In this document: one piece after another, positions 35,886 to 43,881 of the stretch
Layout of the letters: each line of letters begins with the position of its first letter
Position numbering within the stretch: the first letter of the stretch is position 1
NCBI GenBank assembly: GCA_947646655.1
Contig: CANSHI010000003.1
Coordinates: forward strand, 1 to 64,000
Direction: 5' to 3'
DNA from: an uncultured bacterium
Lineage (GTDB): Bacteria > Bacillota_I > Bacilli_A > RF39 > UBA660
DNA length: 64,000 nt
The notes under the pieces: model-generated
What the model was told of the DNA's origin: nothing
The model's database searches: none
What the model saw: the letters and a program-made list of their open reading frames with translations, nothing else
Position numbers and translations under genes: made by a program

Positions 35886-35978
35886 TATTATTAACTCGGA
35901 GAGCACGTACTATTTACTACGTGTTCCGGTTTGGATTTTCACGAGTGAATTTTTAGGAATTTACTCGTGTCTTTTTGT
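35886..35978 (+). ncRNA. Candidate antitoxin small RNA, module A3
   Basis: Promoter TTGAGA (35863-35868), 17-base spacer, TATTAT (35886-35891). The RNA from about 35898 has the CACGTA/TACGTG hairpin and the terminator stem at 35940-35969 with T5. It opposes the A3 peptide gene. Confidence 0.65.
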
Positions 35979-35987
35979 CTTAATTAG

Positions 35988-36056
35988 TTAATTAAATATG
36001 ACTATTACAATGATGACTAAAATAAGCAATATATTAAGTATAAATAATTTATTCAT
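35988..36056 (-). CDS. 22-residue hydrophobic peptide, candidate type I toxin (A3)
   Basis: The peptide is identical to that of A2, with the same AAGGAGTG ribosome site and leader. Its promoter differs: TTGACA (36203-36198), 17-base spacer, TAAACT (36180-36175). Retention of an intact promoter, leader and frame in both tandem copies suggests selection for function. Confidence 0.65.
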   Translation of the reverse strand: MNKLFILNILLILVIIVIVIFN

Positions 36057-36261
36057 AACTAACACTCCTTTTCATCTTACCCCTAAAATTGAGTACCAAA
36101 ACCCCCTGAAAAATCAAAAAGTCTTAAGACAAAAAGAAAAACACAAATAAATAAAGTCGAACTCTCAAGATAATAGTTTAGCATACCACTTCAGTAATGT
36201 CAAAAGTTCGGCTTAAACAGGGCATTTGTGGATAAAAATTGTATTTTGACATAATGCTTTT

Positions 36262-36277
36262 CTTACAATAATGTAAG
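36262..36277. promoter_or_regulatory. BceR-type operator
   Basis: CTTACA-ATAA-TGTAAG is a perfect inverted repeat and contains TTACA-N4-TGTAA, the form TNACA-N4-TGTAA known for BceR-like response regulators. It lies about 50 bases before the response regulator gene, next to TTGACA (36247) and upstream of a TATAAT (36299). Autoregulation of the module is likely. Confidence 0.75.
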
Positions 36278-36324
36278 TATATAGTTTAAATTTTATGTTA
36301 TAATATTTATCAGGTGAATGACTT

Positions 36325-36984
36325 ATGAAAAGTGTTTTTATTATTGAGGATGACATTTCTGTTAGAGAAGAATTATTTATTTTATTAAATAATGCTGGCT
36401 ATAATACAAAAGTACTAACTACATTTGATAATGTAGTTCAAGATATACTCGATTTTAAACCTGATCTAGTATTACTCGATATAAATATTCCAGGTTTAAA
36501 TGGTGAGGTAGTTCTTCTAAATCTGAGAAAACGGTCAGATGTTCCTGTTATTATGGTAACAAGCAGAAACACAGAAAGTGATGAAGTATTGTCGATGTCT
36601 TATGGTGCAGATGATTATATAACTAAACCTTATAATCCAAACGTTTTATTACTTAGAATTGGCGCTGTGTTAAAAAGAACGAGCACATCTAATTTGCCAA
36701 ATTATAGGGATCTCGATATAAATATGCAAAAAGGAATCATTTCTAATGGCAAAGATGAAATAATTTTGACAAAAAATGAAATGATAATATTCAATTATTT
36801 GCTTATAAATCAATCTCGAATCGTTTCTAGAGATGAATTAATGACTGAACTATGGGATAATGACGAGTATATAAATGATAATGCACTTTCAGTTAATATT
36901 AGTAGATTACGAAATAAATTAAAAGAAATAGGAATCGAAAATCCGATCGAGACAAGGAAAGGAATCGGGTATATTTTGACATGA
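36325..36984 (+). CDS. BceR-like response regulator (OmpR family)
   Basis: The 219-residue protein has a receiver domain (phospho-accepting Asp in LVLLDINIPG, lysine in DDYITKPY) and a C-terminal winged helix of the OmpR type (ELMTELWDNDEYINDNALSV, then NISRLRNKLKEI). It is the DNA-binding partner of the sensor kinase encoded directly after it, with a four-base ATGA overlap. With the ABC transporter downstream it forms a Bce-type peptide-antibiotic detoxification module. A matching operator lies in its own promoter region. Confidence 0.92.
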   Translation: MKSVFIIEDDISVREELFILLNNAGYNTKVLTTFDNVVQDILDFKPDLVLLDINIPGLNGEVVLLNLRKRSDVPVIMVTSRNTESDEVLSMSYGADDYITKPYNPNVLLLRIGAVLKRTSTSNLPNYRDLDINMQKGIISNGKDEIILTKNEMIIFNYLLINQSRIVSRDELMTELWDNDEYINDNALSVNISRLRNKLKEIGIENPIETRKGIGYILT

Positions 36985-38012
36985 AGTTTAAAGAACACTT
37001 AAAAGATAGATTATATGCACTTTTGTTAATATCATTTTTATACTTGCTTCTAATACTTTTATTTTTAGCTTTTAAAAGTAATTTACAATTGATAATTGCT
37101 TGTTTTGTTTTATTAACGATTACATTTATTTTATTATTATTATATGATTTTTTTCGAAAGAGAAAATTTTATAATGATTTAATATTCAAAGTTGGTAATT
37201 TGGACAAGGCATATTTAGTATTAGAAATGATCGATAAACCGCGTTTTTATGAAGGTGAATTATTTTGTCAGATATTGTATGATATAGATAAATCTATGAT
37301 TGAAAGAGTAAGTAATTTTGAAGGTCAGATGAATGATTTTAAAGAGTTTATTGAAATGTGGATTCATGAAGTTAAAATACCTTTATCTTCCTTAACACTA
37401 ATGGCTCATAATCATAAAGATAAATATGATAAAAAATCTCTTTTACAAATGAAGAGAATAGAAAACTATGTTGAGCAAGTCCTTTATTATGTGAGACAAG
37501 ATTGTGCTGAGTCCGATTATTTAATTAATAAAATTAATTTATCCAAAGTTATTTCTAATGTCATTTTAAAAAATAAAGATGAGTTATTAGAAAATAAAAT
37601 AGAACTTTTAGTAGAAGTCAAAGAAAAAGAAGTCTTTAGTGATTCTAAATGGTTGGAATTTATAATAAATCAAATTTTTAATAATTGTATTAAGTATAAA
37701 AAAGAGAAAAACAGTTTTATAAAAATACAATCTTTAGAAGATGAAAATTCCGTATATTTAATAATAGAAGACAATGGAATAGGAATTAAAAAGTCTGATT
37801 TATCACGCGTTTTTGATAAATCTTTTACTGGCTCTAATGGCAGATATTCTTCTAGATCAACTGGAATGGGTTTATATATTTGTAAAAATCTTTGTAAAAA
37901 ATTAGGTCACAAGATTGAGATCGATTCAATTCAAGATGAATTTACGAGAGTAAGAATAACTTTTTCAAAAAATAACTTTTATGAAGAAGCTTTAAATGTT
38001 ACAAAAAAGTAA
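36981..38012 (+). CDS. BceS-like intramembrane-sensing histidine kinase
   Basis: The 343-residue protein has two close N-terminal membrane segments (about 12-30 and 36-55) with almost no extracellular loop, typical of BceS-type kinases that sense through their partner permease. The catalytic parts are the H-box FIEMWIHEVKIPLSSL, the N-box IFNNCIKYKKEKN, G1 EDNGIGIKKSDL and G2 GMGLYICKNL. It phosphorylates the response regulator whose gene it overlaps. Confidence 0.92.
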   Translation: MKFKEHLKDRLYALLLISFLYLLLILLFLAFKSNLQLIIACFVLLTITFILLLLYDFFRKRKFYNDLIFKVGNLDKAYLVLEMIDKPRFYEGELFCQILYDIDKSMIERVSNFEGQMNDFKEFIEMWIHEVKIPLSSLTLMAHNHKDKYDKKSLLQMKRIENYVEQVLYYVRQDCAESDYLINKINLSKVISNVILKNKDELLENKIELLVEVKEKEVFSDSKWLEFIINQIFNNCIKYKKEKNSFIKIQSLEDENSVYLIIEDNGIGIKKSDLSRVFDKSFTGSNGRYSSRSTGMGLYICKNLCKKLGHKIEIDSIQDEFTRVRITFSKNNFYEEALNVTKK

Positions 38013-38084
38013 TATAATATCAGATTGAACGAGCGACCTTTAAAGATTTTTGTAATAATATTTTAAGTGAAGGGAAGAATTAAA

Positions 38085-38858
38085 ATGGAAAATGAAAAAA
38101 TTTTAAAAGTGGATAAAATTGAAAAGTACTATGGAAATCGATCTTCACTTACTAAAGCAATCGATAATCTTTCTTTTGAAGTAGAAAAGGGAGAATTTGT
38201 GGCATTAATGGGGGCAAGTGGATCGGGAAAAACGACTTTACTAAATTGTATTTCAACTATAGATAGAGTGACAGCGGGACATATTTTTGTCGATGGGGAT
38301 GATATAACTAAGTTGAAAGGAAATGCCTTAAATAAGTTTAGAAGAGAAAAATTAGGATTTATATTTCAAGATTTTAACTTACTCGATACGTTAACGGCTT
38401 ATGAGAATATTGCACTTGCTTTGTCTATTCAAAATATTTCTGCCCAAGTTATAGAAGAGAAAATAAAAAAAGTTGCTAAAGATTTAGATATAACGAATGT
38501 ATTAAATAAATATCCTTATAATATGTCAGGTGGTCAAAAGCAGCGGGTAGCAAGTGCTAGAGCGATTATAACTGATCCAAAACTAATTTTGGCGGATGAA
38601 CCGACAGGTGCACTCGATTCGAAATCATCAAAGATGCTACTAGAGAGGTTTAATTATTTGAACCAAGAAATTAACGCGACAATTCTTATGGTTACTCATG
38701 ATGCTTTTTCAGCATCGTATGCGAGCAGAGTCATATTTATAAAAGATGGACATATATTTGATGAGCTTCATAAAGGCAATGATTCAAGAAAAGAATTTTT
38801 TGATAAAATTATCGATGTCGTAACATTACTTGGAGGAGATTTGAATGATGCTCTTTAA
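38085..38858 (+). CDS. BceA-like ABC transporter ATPase
   Basis: The 257-residue protein has Walker A GASGSGKTTL, the signature NMSGGQKQRVASARAI, Walker B KLILADEPTG and a switch histidine in MVTHD. It belongs to the MacB/BceA group that powers FtsX-type permeases acting on lipid II-binding peptide antibiotics. ATG 38085 (GAAGGGAAG upstream) is preferred to the GTG at 38067. It overlaps the permease gene by 14 bases. Confidence 0.93.
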   Translation: MENEKILKVDKIEKYYGNRSSLTKAIDNLSFEVEKGEFVALMGASGSGKTTLLNCISTIDRVTAGHIFVDGDDITKLKGNALNKFRREKLGFIFQDFNLLDTLTAYENIALALSIQNISAQVIEEKIKKVAKDLDITNVLNKYPYNMSGGQKQRVASARAIITDPKLILADEPTGALDSKSSKMLLERFNYLNQEINATILMVTHDAFSASYASRVIFIKDGHIFDELHKGNDSRKEFFDKIIDVVTLLGGDLNDAL

Positions 38859-40917
38859 ATTGTCGGTAAAAAATATTAAAAAAAGTATTAAAGACTATGC
38901 TATTTATTTCTTTACACTGATTTTAGGAGTAGCAATATTTTATGTATTTAATTCGATAGAAAGCCAAACTATTATGTTAAATGTTTCATCTAATACTCGG
39001 GATATAATCAAACTGATGATGAGTATACTTTCAGGTGTAAGTGTTTTCGTTTCGTGTATTTTAGGATTTTTAATAATTTACGCAAGCAGATTTTTGATAA
39101 AGAGAAGAAATAAAGAATTTGGAATATATTTAACATTAGGAATGAGTAAAAGAAAAATATCGACGATTTTATTTTTCGAAACTTTATTAATTGGAATTTT
39201 GTCGCTATTAGTAGGACTATTTTTAGGTGTATTTTTATCACAATTTATGAGTTTATTAGTCGCGAATATGTTTGAAGCGAAGCTAACGGAATTTGTATTT
39301 ACTTTTTCAAGTTCAGCTCTCGTTAAAACCTTGATATATTTTGGAATAATGTATTTATTAGTAATGATTTTTAACACTATCAATGTAAATCGTTACAAAT
39401 TAATCGATCTGTTACAGTCGCATAGAAAAAACGAAAAAATTAAGCTTAAAAATCCTATATTTTGTACAGTTGTTTTTATCATTTCAGTTATTATGTTGAG
39501 CTATGCGTATTATTTGGTTACATCCGGTTTAGAGAATTTGCGTTTTGCTAAAGATATTTTTAAACCCATAATTTTAGGTTGCATATCGACAGTGCTCATT
39601 TTTTGGAGTTTATCTGGTTTAATTATTCGCATCATGATGTATTTTAAAAAATCATACTATAAAGGTTTAAACAGCTTTATAGTAAGACAAATAAGCAGTA
39701 AAATTAATACCACTGTCATTTCTATTTCAGTAATATGTATAATGTTGTTTGTGACAATTTGTGTATTTTCTTCTGCTTTGTCGATTAAAAATTCGATGAG
39801 TAAAAATTTAAAAACTTTAGTTCCTATGGATTTGCAAATTATAAAGTCTGCTAATTTAGATGAATCCGATTTTTCAGAAAATGCAAATTATAAAGAAGAA
39901 CAAATTAGTTATTCTAAAAAATCTATCAAAGACACTCTTTTAACATTGGGATTTAATTCTGATAAATATTTAAAAGATTATTATGAATATGGTATTTATG
40001 CGACAGATCAAGTTACCCTTAAGGATACATTAGGTGTAAAATATGAATTTTACGAAGACAAGTTTTCATTTAATAATTTTTCGGCAAGTGAAATGATTAT
40101 GAAATTGAGTGATTATAATCGTTTAGCAGAACTATTTAATGAAGAAAAATATACATTAGAGAATGACGAATATATAATGATTTCCGATTATAAAGATATT
40201 ATAGATATGCGTAATGACGGTTTAAAAGCGAATACTAGTATCAATATAGGCGATAGTACATTATTTCCAAAATATGATAAATGCAAAGATGGATTTGTGA
40301 TAATGTCTTCTAATCATAGTAATTTTGGGATAATAGTTGTTCCCGATGAAGTACTAGATGATAATATGAAATCTTTAAGTCTAATGGTTTCTAACTATGA
40401 CGTCGTTTCAGAAGAAGAAAAAGAAAATATCGAAAAAATAATCATCGAAGATTTAGAAAAGAATGAACTTTTTAAGGCTACCACTCTAAATATTTATACT
40501 AAAAAGAAAATTTATGATTCTAGCATTGGGCTAGGTGCAATGGCAACATTTATCGGTTTATATTTAGGTATAATATTTTTAATAAGTAGTGCAGCAATTT
40601 TGGCACTTAAAGAGCTTTCAGAAAGTACTGATAACAAAAATCGTTTTATGATGTTAAGAAGAATTGGAGTTTCAGAGAAAATGATCAAAGGAGCTTTATT
40701 CAAACAAATAGCAGTATTTTTTATGGCACCTTTATTGCTGGCAATTATTCATTCGATTTTTGGTATTAAATTTTCAATAACTATATTATCAATTTTTGGA
40801 TCCAACGAATTGCTTCCATCGACATTTATGACAGCTGTATTTTTAATATTTATATATGGTGGTTATTTTTTCATTACATATCATTCAAGTAAAAATATTA
40901 TTAAAGTAAAAGATTAA
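38845..40917 (+). CDS. BceB-like permease with large extracellular domain
   Basis: The 690-residue protein has ten membrane segments: about eight in residues 15-330, then an extracellular domain of about 220 residues (330-560), then the last segments. Two FtsX-type regions are visible, for example near EFGIYLTLGMSKRKI and RFMMLRRIGVSEKMI. This is the BceB layout, in which the large domain contacts the antibiotic-lipid complex and the permease relays flux information to the BceS kinase. GGAGGAG precedes ATG 38845. Confidence 0.92.
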   Translation: MMLFKLSVKNIKKSIKDYAIYFFTLILGVAIFYVFNSIESQTIMLNVSSNTRDIIKLMMSILSGVSVFVSCILGFLIIYASRFLIKRRNKEFGIYLTLGMSKRKISTILFFETLLIGILSLLVGLFLGVFLSQFMSLLVANMFEAKLTEFVFTFSSSALVKTLIYFGIMYLLVMIFNTINVNRYKLIDLLQSHRKNEKIKLKNPIFCTVVFIISVIMLSYAYYLVTSGLENLRFAKDIFKPIILGCISTVLIFWSLSGLIIRIMMYFKKSYYKGLNSFIVRQISSKINTTVISISVICIMLFVTICVFSSALSIKNSMSKNLKTLVPMDLQIIKSANLDESDFSENANYKEEQISYSKKSIKDTLLTLGFNSDKYLKDYYEYGIYATDQVTLKDTLGVKYEFYEDKFSFNNFSASEMIMKLSDYNRLAELFNEEKYTLENDEYIMISDYKDIIDMRNDGLKANTSINIGDSTLFPKYDKCKDGFVIMSSNHSNFGIIVVPDEVLDDNMKSLSLMVSNYDVVSEEEKENIEKIIIEDLEKNELFKATTLNIYTKKKIYDSSIGLGAMATFIGLYLGIIFLISSAAILALKELSESTDNKNRFMMLRRIGVSEKMIKGALFKQIAVFFMAPLLLAIIHSIFGIKFSITILSIFGSNELLPSTFMTAVFLIFIYGGYFFITYHSSKNIIKVKD

Positions 40918-40963
40918 TAAACATTTATTATATTTAAAAAATTAAAATTTCATACAGTTGAAA

Positions 40964-40989
40964 ATGCCCTTATAAAAGGGTGTTTTTTT
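40964..40989 (+). terminator. Terminator of the bce module
   Basis: CCCTT and AAGGG form a short stem around a small loop near 40967-40980, followed by TGTTTTTTTG. Confidence 0.75.
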
Positions 40990-41029
40990 GTTAGCTTGAA
41001 TTTCTTTTTAATTTTTTGTTAAAAAGAGG

Positions 41030-41123
41030 TTGACTTTATGAGATGTTTTTAATATAATGTTAATAACAAGAGCGAAAACTCTTGTAAAAATTTACTGTAT
41101 GTTATTAATAATTTATTAATAAG
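41030..41123 (+). promoter_or_regulatory. pncA operon promoter with NrtR-like operators and leader hairpin
   Basis: TTGACT (41030-41035), 17 bases, TATAAT (41053-41058). Directly after it is half-site GTTAATAAC (41059-41067), then a leader hairpin ACAAGAG/CTCTTGT (41066-41085), then an inverted pair GTTATTAAT-N5-ATTAATAAG (41101-41123) with one mismatch. The prs promoter has the same arrangement, including a 27-base identical block (TTTTTAATATAATGTTAATA through ACAAGAG) and the same 42-base distance between first and second sites. I infer binding by the Nudix-type regulator encoded at 52128. Confidence 0.75.
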
Positions 41124-41141
41124 AGAAAGAAGGAAAAATAT

Positions 41142-41789
41142 ATGAAAAACATTAGTAAAATGAAAAACTTGTTAGAGTACAAAAAAGCATTATATACAAT
41201 CGATATGAATAATGGCTTTGTAAACTTTGGGGCAATGGCAAACCCAGAATATAACAAGTTAGTGCCTGAGCAACTAAAGCTTATCAATCAATTTAGAAAA
41301 GAAGGGGAATTAGTAAATTTTATTTTAGAAGGACATTCTCAGGATGCTGTGGAGTTCAGTTCGTATCCAGAACATTGTATTTTAGGTACAAAAGAAGCTG
41401 ATTTAATCCCACAATTTTATGATGAACAATTTAAAGATAATACAGCTCTATTTTATAAAAATTCTATCAATGGAATGTTTAACAGAAGCTTACAAGATAT
41501 GATACAAAATTTTAAAAATCTTCGCGAAGTAGTGTTTCAGGGGGTGTGTGCAGATCTCTGTGTCATGGATTTTGCAAGAGGATATGCGAGATATTTGGAT
41601 GAAATAAATCGTCAAGCGAAATTGTTTGTTGTGAAAAGTGGTATCGATACTTTTGATGCACCAGGTCATAACAGAGAAGAATGGCTTAACATCGCTTATA
41701 AAGTTATGGAACAAGCTGGCATAGAAGTAGTTGAAAATGTCGAAGAATTAAATGAAAGAGAAAAAGTCCTAGGATTAAGGGCTATTTAA
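41142..41789 (+). CDS. pncA: Nicotinamidase
   Basis: The 215-residue isochorismatase-fold amidase has the expected triad: Asp in YTIDMNNGF, Lys in ALFYKNSINGMF and Cys in GVCADLCVMDF. Metal ligands are less clear than usual (EGHSQDAVEFSSYPEHC). It converts nicotinamide to nicotinate, the first step of salvage. The pncB gene follows 13 bases later. The promoter region carries the candidate NAD-regulon operators. Confidence 0.88.
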   Translation: MKNISKMKNLLEYKKALYTIDMNNGFVNFGAMANPEYNKLVPEQLKLINQFRKEGELVNFILEGHSQDAVEFSSYPEHCILGTKEADLIPQFYDEQFKDNTALFYKNSINGMFNRSLQDMIQNFKNLREVVFQGVCADLCVMDFARGYARYLDEINRQAKLFVVKSGIDTFDAPGHNREEWLNIAYKVMEQAGIEVVENVEELNEREKVLGLRAI

Positions 41790-41802
41790 GGAGGATAAAT
41801 AT

Positions 41803-43272
41803 ATGAAAACTTATAATGGAATAGAAAGATTACCAAGAAATTATTCTTTATTTAATGATGAATATGAATACACAATGGGAGGAGCTTACCTTTTAAATGG
41901 GAAGAAAGATGAGGAGGCTGTCTTCGATGTATTCTTTAGAAAAATACCAAATCAAGGCGGTTATGCAGTGATGGCTGGATTAGATAAAATTATACCTTTT
42001 ATCGAAAATTTGAAGTTTACAGAAAGGGAACTCGATTATTTTAGAAGGGCAGGATATAAAGAGGAAGTTATCGAATACTTTAGAAACTTTAAGTTTACTG
42101 GAACTATTACTGCTATACCTGATGGAACACCAGTTTTTCCAAATGAGCCACTTCTTACAGTACACGCACCTATTATCGAAGCACAACTTTTGGAAACTTG
42201 TATACTTTCAATTATAAATGGTGCGATGGAGCATGCGACAGGTGCTAGACGAATAATTGAAGCTACTCCTAGAAATGTACCTGTCATGGAATTTGGTTCT
42301 AGAAGAGCAGATGGGTGTGAAGCAGGAGTCGATGCTTCTATATATGGAATTATGGCTGGATGTGCTGGTACTAGTAATTCACTAGTAGCAAATATGTTAA
42401 ATATTAAGGCTTTAGGAACGATGGCTCACAGTTTTGTAGAATCTTTTGATAACGAACTAGAAGCTTTTAAAACTTTTGCTGAAATTTATCCAGATAATTG
42501 TATTCTTTTAGTAGATACTTTTGATACTTTAAGAAGTGGTATTCCAAATGCTATAAAAACTTTCGAATATATGAAAGAAAAAGGATTGCCACTCGATAAG
42601 ATTGGTATTAGAATTGATTCAGGTGATTTAACTTATTTGTCTCGTGAAGCAAGAAAAATGTTAGTGAATGCAGGATTTCCACAAGCGAAAATAGTTTTAA
42701 GTAATGGATTAAATGCTAAATCTATTAAAGGTCTAATCGATACAGGTGCAGAGTTTGACAGCTTAGGCGTTGGAGACAATATATCTAAGCCTGAGGGACG
42801 AATGGGCTGTGTTTATAAAGAGGTTGCAATTAATAAAAATGGTATTTGGATACCAAAAATAAAATTGAGTGAAGACGAAGTTAAAATTGTCAACCCAGAT
42901 TTTAAAACTCTTTATAGAGCATACGATAAGGATACAGGTTTTGCAATTTGTGATGTTATGAAAAGAAAAGGGGAAGCTTTGAAGGCAGAAGATATGATAG
43001 TAGTAAGTCCAGCAAATTATTTAAAGAAAAAAAAGATTAGTAATTTTCTATTAGTTGAAATGCAAAAGCCAATTTTTGTAAATGGTAAATGCGTTTATGA
43101 AGATCCAACTATTTTTGAAAAACAGGCATATTGTGAAGCAGAAATGAAGAGAATTTACCCAGAAGTAAGGCGTGAAGAAATGCCACAAAACTATCATGTA
43201 TCTGCTACTGAAAGCTATGTAAAATTCAAAAATGAAATGATAGAAAATGCTAAAAGGATATCTTTGAGGTAA
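41803..43272 (+). CDS. pncB: Nicotinate phosphoribosyltransferase
   Basis: The 489-residue protein matches the long Gram-positive PncB type: YTMGGAYLLNGKKDEEAVF near the start, EFGSRRADGCEAGVDASIYG in the middle, and the phosphate-binding IRIDSGDLTYLSREARK with VLSNGLNAKSIKGL. It joins nicotinate to PRPP giving nicotinate mononucleotide. AAGGAGG precedes ATG 41803. It is the second gene of pncA-pncB-nudix-nadE; PRPP comes from the paired prs operon. Confidence 0.94.
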   Translation: MKTYNGIERLPRNYSLFNDEYEYTMGGAYLLNGKKDEEAVFDVFFRKIPNQGGYAVMAGLDKIIPFIENLKFTERELDYFRRAGYKEEVIEYFRNFKFTGTITAIPDGTPVFPNEPLLTVHAPIIEAQLLETCILSIINGAMEHATGARRIIEATPRNVPVMEFGSRRADGCEAGVDASIYGIMAGCAGTSNSLVANMLNIKALGTMAHSFVESFDNELEAFKTFAEIYPDNCILLVDTFDTLRSGIPNAIKTFEYMKEKGLPLDKIGIRIDSGDLTYLSREARKMLVNAGFPQAKIVLSNGLNAKSIKGLIDTGAEFDSLGVGDNISKPEGRMGCVYKEVAINKNGIWIPKIKLSEDEVKIVNPDFKTLYRAYDKDTGFAICDVMKRKGEALKAEDMIVVSPANYLKKKKISNFLLVEMQKPIFVNGKCVYEDPTIFEKQAYCEAEMKRIYPEVRREEMPQNYHVSATESYVKFKNEMIENAKRISLR

Positions 43273-43278
43273 TAGATT

Positions 43279-43875
43279 ATGGTAAATAGAGATTTGTTAA
43301 AAAAACTCGAAGCATTAAAAGAAGATTTGAAAGTTGTTAAAATGGAACTTGTAGAAAATCCGCAAAAGCATTTTTTGACAACTAAATCTTATGAGTGTAC
43401 TTTAAATAATGGTAAAGTTATCACAAGAGAGAGCATAATAAAGAATGGTGGTAATGGTAGTGCTGTTACAGTTTTGCCAGTTACTAGAGATATGAAAAGT
43501 TTGTTAGTTGTTCAACCACGTGTTTTTACTAAAAATAAAATAGGTATAGAACTACCCGCAGGTTATATTGATGTTGGTGAAGAAGCAATCGATGCTGCTA
43601 AACGAGAATTACGTGAGGAAACAGGATTCGACTCAAATAATTGGAAGTTCTTAGCCTCTTATTATCAAGACCAGGGTTGTTCAGAAGCATTTAATTATTC
43701 ATATTTAGCGTTAGATTGTGAAAAAATGTTTGAACAAAATTTAGATAGTGATGAATTTATACATTATATTCCTTGTAGCTTTGAAGATATCGTATCATTA
43801 GCAGAAGAAAACATTATTAATGATGCTGGTAGCTTGATTGCTATTGAGAAAGCAAAAAAATTTATATTGAGGTGA
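43279..43875 (+). CDS. Nudix hydrolase, ADP-ribose pyrophosphatase-like
   Basis: The 198-residue protein has a perfect Nudix box, GYIDVGEEAIDAAKRELREE followed by TGF, so it should be catalytic, in contrast to the regulator at 52128. The preceding ELPAGYID is typical of ADP-ribose pyrophosphatases. In this operon the likely role is hydrolysis of ADP-ribose or damaged NAD breakdown products, recycling ribose phosphate. It starts seven bases after pncB. Confidence 0.88.
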   Translation: MVNRDLLKKLEALKEDLKVVKMELVENPQKHFLTTKSYECTLNNGKVITRESIIKNGGNGSAVTVLPVTRDMKSLLVVQPRVFTKNKIGIELPAGYIDVGEEAIDAAKRELREETGFDSNNWKFLASYYQDQGCSEAFNYSYLALDCEKMFEQNLDSDEFIHYIPCSFEDIVSLAEENIINDAGSLIAIEKAKKFILR

Positions 43876-43881
43876 TTAAAA

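Larger units (their letters stand above)
35466..36203. repeat. Tandem duplication (about 398 bp) of a small-RNA/peptide module
   Basis: From TTGAGA at 35466 and at 35863 the two units are nearly identical through the small RNA, the peptide frame and its long leader. They diverge mainly in the RNA loop (TGTTTGGGTTG versus GGTTTGGATTTT) and at the minus-strand promoter. A third, partial copy lies at 34156. Confidence 0.9.
35361..36324. other. Intergenic block with two intact toxin-antitoxin-like modules
   Basis: The block holds modules A2 (35466-35805) and A3 (35863-36203), tandem copies offset by 397-398 bases, followed by the bceRS promoter. No larger gene is present. Confidence 0.8.

Noticed and set aside
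34156-36203. Tandem repeats considered as CRISPR or as simple intergenic REP-like repeats
   Set aside because: The repeat unit is about 398 bp with promoters, terminators and a coding frame; there are no short repeats with regular unique spacers.
41059-41123. NAD riboswitch in the pncA leader
   Set aside because: The leader is only about 75 bases, has one simple hairpin, and its repeated GTTAATAAC elements are DNA-palindromic, which fits a protein operator better.
43279-43875. Nudix gene in the pncA operon as the NAD regulator
   Set aside because: Its Nudix box is perfect and it lacks a winged helix; the protein at 52128 has the degenerate box and the C-terminal winged helix.
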